Source of the DNA: Ectothiorhodospira marina
GTDB lineage: Bacteria; Pseudomonadota; Gammaproteobacteria; Ectothiorhodospirales; Ectothiorhodospiraceae
DNA length: 64,000 nucleotides
Assembly: GCF_900109495.1 (NCBI RefSeq)
Contig: NZ_FOAA01000014.1
Coordinates: 29,756-93,755, forward strand
Direction of reading: 5' to 3'
Of this stretch, positions 61,522-64,000 are shown in pieces. Each line of letters opens with the position of its first letter. Positions within the stretch are counted from its first letter, which is position 1. The notes under the pieces were generated by a model. That model saw only the letters and a program-made list of their open reading frames with translations. It was not told the DNA's origin and searched no databases. A program made the position numbers and the translations under genes.

Positions 61522-62714
61522 TGGCGGATATCCTGGTCATCAACAGCGGTTCCTCGAGCATCAAGTTTGCCCTGTTCGCCCGCGAGGGCGGGCAGGGGAT
61601 CGAGGGCTTTGCCGCCCGCTTCCGGGGGCAGTTCTCCGGTCTGGGTGACAAGCCGCACTTTGTCATCAAGGATGCCCAGGGACAGACGTTGTTGGATGAG
61701 CACCCCAAAGGGCAGGACGGAAGCCACTTCGATCATGGGGCGGCCCTGAAATGCCTGCTGGACTGGGTGGATGATCACTCGGATGCGGACGATATCGCCG
61801 CCATCGGCCATCGTGTGGTTCACGGGGGGCGCACCTATCGTCAACCGGTACGCCTGGATGCGGAGACGGTGCGGGATCTGGAAACCTTGATTCCGCTGGC
61901 CCCCCTGCATCAGCCTCACTGCCTGGCACCGGTCAACCACCTGTCGCAACTGCGACCGGATGTGCCACAGGTGGCTTGTTTCGATACAAGCTTTCATACC
62001 ACCCAGCCTCGGGTGGCCCAGGCCTTTGCCCTGCCGCGACATCTCACCGATGCCGGGCTGGTGCGGTATGGTTTCCATGGCCTTTCCTATGACTACATCA
62101 GCCGCACGCTGACCCAGCACGTGTCCACCCCGGAAACGGGGCGTGTCATCGTGGCCCACCTGGGTAATGGTGCCAGTCTTTGCGCCATGCACAATGGCAT
62201 GAGCGTGGCGTCCACCATGGGGTTCACGGCCCTGGACGGGCTGCCCATGGGCACCCGCTGCGGCAACATTGATCCCGGTCTGGTTCTGCACCTGCTCAGC
62301 CATGAAAACATGACCCCCGACGAGGTGAGCCGGATGTTGTACAAGGAGTCCGGCCTGCTGGGCGTCTCAGGCATCAGCAGTGATATGCGTGTGCTCCTGG
62401 ACAGCGAAGAACCCGCCGCCCGTGAGGCGGTAGATCTGTTCGTCTATCGTATTGTGCGCGAGATCGGCAGCCTGGCATCCGCCCTGGGCGGCCTGGACCA
62501 TCTGGTATTCACCGCCGGCATCGGCGAGCGCGCCGCTCCGGTGCGCTCGGAGGTGATTCGTGGCTGCCATTGGCTGGGGCTTGAAGTGGACGAGGCCAGT
62601 AACCTCGCCCATGGACCCTGCATCAGTGCCACGGGTAGCCGCGCCGCCGCCTGGGTGATTCCCACCGACGAGGAACGCATGATTGCCTGGCACACGGCTC
62701 AGTGCTGCGAATGA
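61521..62714 (+). CDS. ackA: Acetate kinase
   Basis: The 397-residue ASKHA kinase has VINSGSSSIKFAL, HRVVHGG, the catalytic region ACFDTSFH, AHLGNGAS and GTRCGNIDPGL. It makes ATP from acetyl phosphate, or perhaps propionyl/butyryl phosphate, supplied by the preceding transferase domain. Its ATG overlaps the upstream TAA (TAATG). A strong hairpin follows the stop. Confidence 0.95.
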   Translation: MADILVINSGSSSIKFALFAREGGQGIEGFAARFRGQFSGLGDKPHFVIKDAQGQTLLDEHPKGQDGSHFDHGAALKCLLDWVDDHSDADDIAAIGHRVVHGGRTYRQPVRLDAETVRDLETLIPLAPLHQPHCLAPVNHLSQLRPDVPQVACFDTSFHTTQPRVAQAFALPRHLTDAGLVRYGFHGLSYDYISRTLTQHVSTPETGRVIVAHLGNGASLCAMHNGMSVASTMGFTALDGLPMGTRCGNIDPGLVLHLLSHENMTPDEVSRMLYKESGLLGVSGISSDMRVLLDSEEPAAREAVDLFVYRIVREIGSLASALGGLDHLVFTAGIGERAAPVRSEVIRGCHWLGLEVDEASNLAHGPCISATGSRAAAWVIPTDEERMIAWHTAQCCE

Positions 62715-62719
62715 CCACC

Positions 62720-62759
62720 GGCTCCCGGGCCCCCGCATCGGTGCCGCGGCCCGGGAGCC
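62720..62759 (+). terminator. Hairpin after ackA
   Basis: GGCTCCCGGGCC (62720-62731) and GGCCCGGGAGCC (62748-62759) form a perfect 12-bp GC-rich stem with a 16-base loop starting five bases after the ackA stop. There is no T-run, so termination may be factor-assisted, or the stem may protect the 3' end. Confidence 0.55.
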
Positions 62760-62795
62760 AGGCGAGGAGGTAGCTCTCCACGCCACGAAAACATC

Positions 62796-63002
62796 CTAGT
62801 TATCGTATTTGAAGGATATGTTCAGTCTGGCCCGGTAGGCAGCGATATTCCCCTTCTCATCCAGCTTGAGGTCGAGTTTGCTCACCTCCACAATCCTGAG
62901 TTCCCGCAGGCTTGAGCGGGCCTTGGCCACCGCCTGCTGAGCCGCATCCTCCCAAGACTTTTCACTGGTGCCAATCAACTCTATTACCTTATAAACACTC
63001 AT
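62796..63002 (-). CDS. Dodecin (flavin-binding storage protein)
   Basis: A 68-residue protein with the dodecin pattern VYKVIELIGTSEKSWEDAAQQAVAKA, followed by beta strands ending in RLNISFKYDN. Dodecins form hollow dodecamers that bind and protect free flavins. This is of note beside the LOV photoreceptor of the same genome region. ATG 63002 follows AGGAGATAATAAT, and a good promoter lies about 100 bases upstream. Confidence 0.93.
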   Translation of the reverse strand: MSVYKVIELIGTSEKSWEDAAQQAVAKARSSLRELRIVEVSKLDLKLDEKGNIAAYRARLNISFKYDN

Positions 63003-63097
63003 ATTATTATCTCCTCATCTCCTGTATGAATCCTTTGTGGTGGCAATCATTTTCTTCCTTGAAGGCAGACAGCCATGCAAAGGCCGCTCCCCCGTCT

Positions 63098-63126
63098 CTT
63101 ATAGACGACCGATGGAGAATTGTCAG
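63098..63126 (-). promoter_or_regulatory. Sigma-70-type promoter of the dodecin gene
   Basis: On the minus strand CTGACA (63126-63121), a 17-base spacer and TATAAG (63103-63098) match the sigma-70 consensus at five of six and five of six positions. The leader to the ATG at 63002 would be about 90 bases. Confidence 0.55.
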
Positions 63127-63184
63127 GCGACCCCCGGCCGACAACGGCATCATTCGGAATCCGTGAGAAGTCCTAATCACAAGC

Positions 63185-63207
63185 GGCGCAATGACATTGC
63201 TTGCGCC
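63185..63207. repeat. Nested inverted repeat at the end of the transposase gene
   Basis: GGCGCAA (63185-63191) pairs with TTGCGCC (63201-63207), while GCAATG-A-CATTGC (63188-63200) is an alternative internal palindrome. It is eight bases from the transposase stop codon. REP-like hairpins often flank such transposases, but one copy is not proof. Confidence 0.4.
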
Positions 63208-63214
63208 AAAAAAC

Positions 63215-64000
63215 CTAAATGGCCGCCTGCTGCCCAAACACATCCCGAGCCGTCCTGATGCCCCGCAGGTACTGACACTGCCTTCGCGCCGCCAGATCCA
63301 CCAGACTCGCCGGCGCCCCGATGGCCGAGCCAAAGGAATGGAACAGATCGAATGAGTGCGCGATAAAAGCATCAGTCCCCATACCCATGCGCGCCAGCAG
63401 TTTCGGCGTGCCTTCCGGTATGCGTCCCCGTTTGGTGGGGTGAACGCAACGGCCCAGGATCTGCGTCAGTTCCACATAATCCGGCCATGAGAAGGGAATA
63501 CCCGCCTCGAATCGGCCCGTGCCGTCAAAAGGCATCAGCGGAGCCGGCTGCAACGACCGCAGCACACGCTCCTCGCGCAGGACCTCACTATTGAAGATGC
63601 CACTGATGATGGCAGGGTCTGTGGGGGCGTCTGTGTTGGTTTTGTGAAGGAGGGGAGGGCGGTCATCCCCGCGCTCGGGCAATGCCTCACCCACCTGGGT
63701 GGCCGTGGTCTCTTCCTGAGGTTGGCTCAATCTTCGAGCGATGGAGGTGTGCGTGCTGTCCTCCAGGCCTTCACACACACCCGCCCGAACCGGATTCAGA
63801 TCCACGTAGCTCATGGCCGCCAGCAACGCCTGTTCGTCCAGCAGCGCCTGACTCTTGAAGCGGCCCTCCCAGAACCGCCCCCGGACCTTGTCTTCCGCGT
63901 TTGCCCGGCGGGCAATGGACTCGTTCAAGACCCGCATGAACCAGGAAAGATCATGCAACCGGCCGCGGTACTCATCGGCATATTCCTCGGCACGTGCCAC
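63215..64000 (-). CDS. REP-associated/Y1-type transposase, C-terminal part (5' end outside window)
   Basis: The frame is open at the right edge; 262 residues are visible. FMRVLNESIARRANAED, GRFWEGRFKSQALLDEQALLAAMSYVDLNPVRAG are the conserved C-terminal blocks of the RAYT/IS200-like Y1 transposase family, including the helix that carries the late catalytic residues. The HUH motif should lie beyond the window. A C-terminal extension (IPFSWPDYVELTQILGRCV) is typical of the long version. These transposases are usually single-copy and domesticated and act on REP palindromes. Confidence 0.85.
   Translation of the reverse strand: MARAEEYADEYRGRLHDLSWFMRVLNESIARRANAEDKVRGRFWEGRFKSQALLDEQALLAAMSYVDLNPVRAGVCEGLEDSTHTSIARRLSQPQEETTATQVGEALPERGDDRPPLLHKTNTDAPTDPAIISGIFNSEVLREERVLRSLQPAPLMPFDGTGRFEAGIPFSWPDYVELTQILGRCVHPTKRGRIPEGTPKLLARMGMGTDAFIAHSFDLFHSFGSAIGAPASLVDLAARRQCQYLRGIRTARDVFGQQAAI

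Noticed and set aside
63185..63214. An intrinsic terminator for the transposase gene
   Set aside because: On the minus strand the T-run comes before the stem rather than after it.
1..64000. tRNA, rRNA or CRISPR loci
   Set aside because: No cloverleaf gene, rRNA-like sequence or regularly spaced repeat array was seen on reading the intergenic regions; this was by eye, so a dedicated search would be more sensitive.

Overview
The window is a contiguous, gene-dense stretch of chromosome from a GC-rich gammaproteobacterium. The conserved blocks tesA/ybbA/ybbP, surE-pcm-yqaA-nlpD-rpoS, tsaB-truD and hom-thrC place it in that class. Cytochrome c', a b561-type cytochrome, hemerythrin, a CIO-type bd oxidase and a FabI/hydratase-Pta/AckA operon fit a redox-versatile bacterium such as a member of the Chromatiales/Ectothiorhodospiraceae; that assignment is inference, since no rRNA is present. 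I see no rRNA, tRNA, CRISPR array, prophage or complete insertion sequence. The right edge cuts a REP-associated-type (Y1) transposase and the left edge cuts an FtsX-type permease.

Layout. 1-6 kb: end of an ABC export cluster with a CrtC/AttH-like lipoprotein, cytochrome b561, cytochrome c', a chemoreceptor and a HAD phosphatase. 6-16.3 kb: tesA divergent from ybbA-ybbP, then relA, a TPR lipoprotein, a YoaA helicase, tsaB and truD. 16.3-18.4 kb: an FNR-type regulator, a DUF3365 c-type heme protein and an Smr protein, all on the minus strand. 18.4-22.4 kb: surE-pcm-yqaA-nlpD-rpoS. 22.4-24.1 kb: an Mth938-domain protein and alaC.

24.4-39.0 kb is the most interesting region. It holds a complete chemosensory operon (cheY-cheA-cheW-mcp-cheR-cheD-mcp-cheB) followed by a STAS antagonist, a REC-PP2C-HATPase switch protein, a LOV-domain hybrid histidine kinase and a REC-HD-GYP protein. 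The gene content resembles the Pseudomonas Che2 (F7-class) system joined to an HsbA/HsbR or CrsA/CrsR-like partner switch, with a blue-light input and a cyclic-di-GMP output. It lies between alaC and hom-thrC, which are often neighbours in related bacteria, so it looks like a block inserted into an amino-acid gene cluster.

39-50.6 kb: hom-thrC, a DUF815 ATPase, a DUF2721 protein, hemerythrin, EttA, a CHASE-PAS-GGDEF cyclase, a YadGH-type ABC exporter and an M17 aminopeptidase. 50.6-59 kb, minus strand: glutamate dehydrogenase, and a cydABDC operon with a small four-cysteine protein at its end and an FNR-like site upstream. 59.3-62.7 kb: the fabI-hydratase/Pta-ackA operon. 62.8-64 kb: dodecin and the partial transposase.

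Sequence-level oddities are a hairpin that encloses the cheR start codon, a probable CTG start for cydD, an 11-bp inverted repeat containing both stop codons of a convergent gene pair, and two copies of a multi-hairpin repeat at convergent gene ends.
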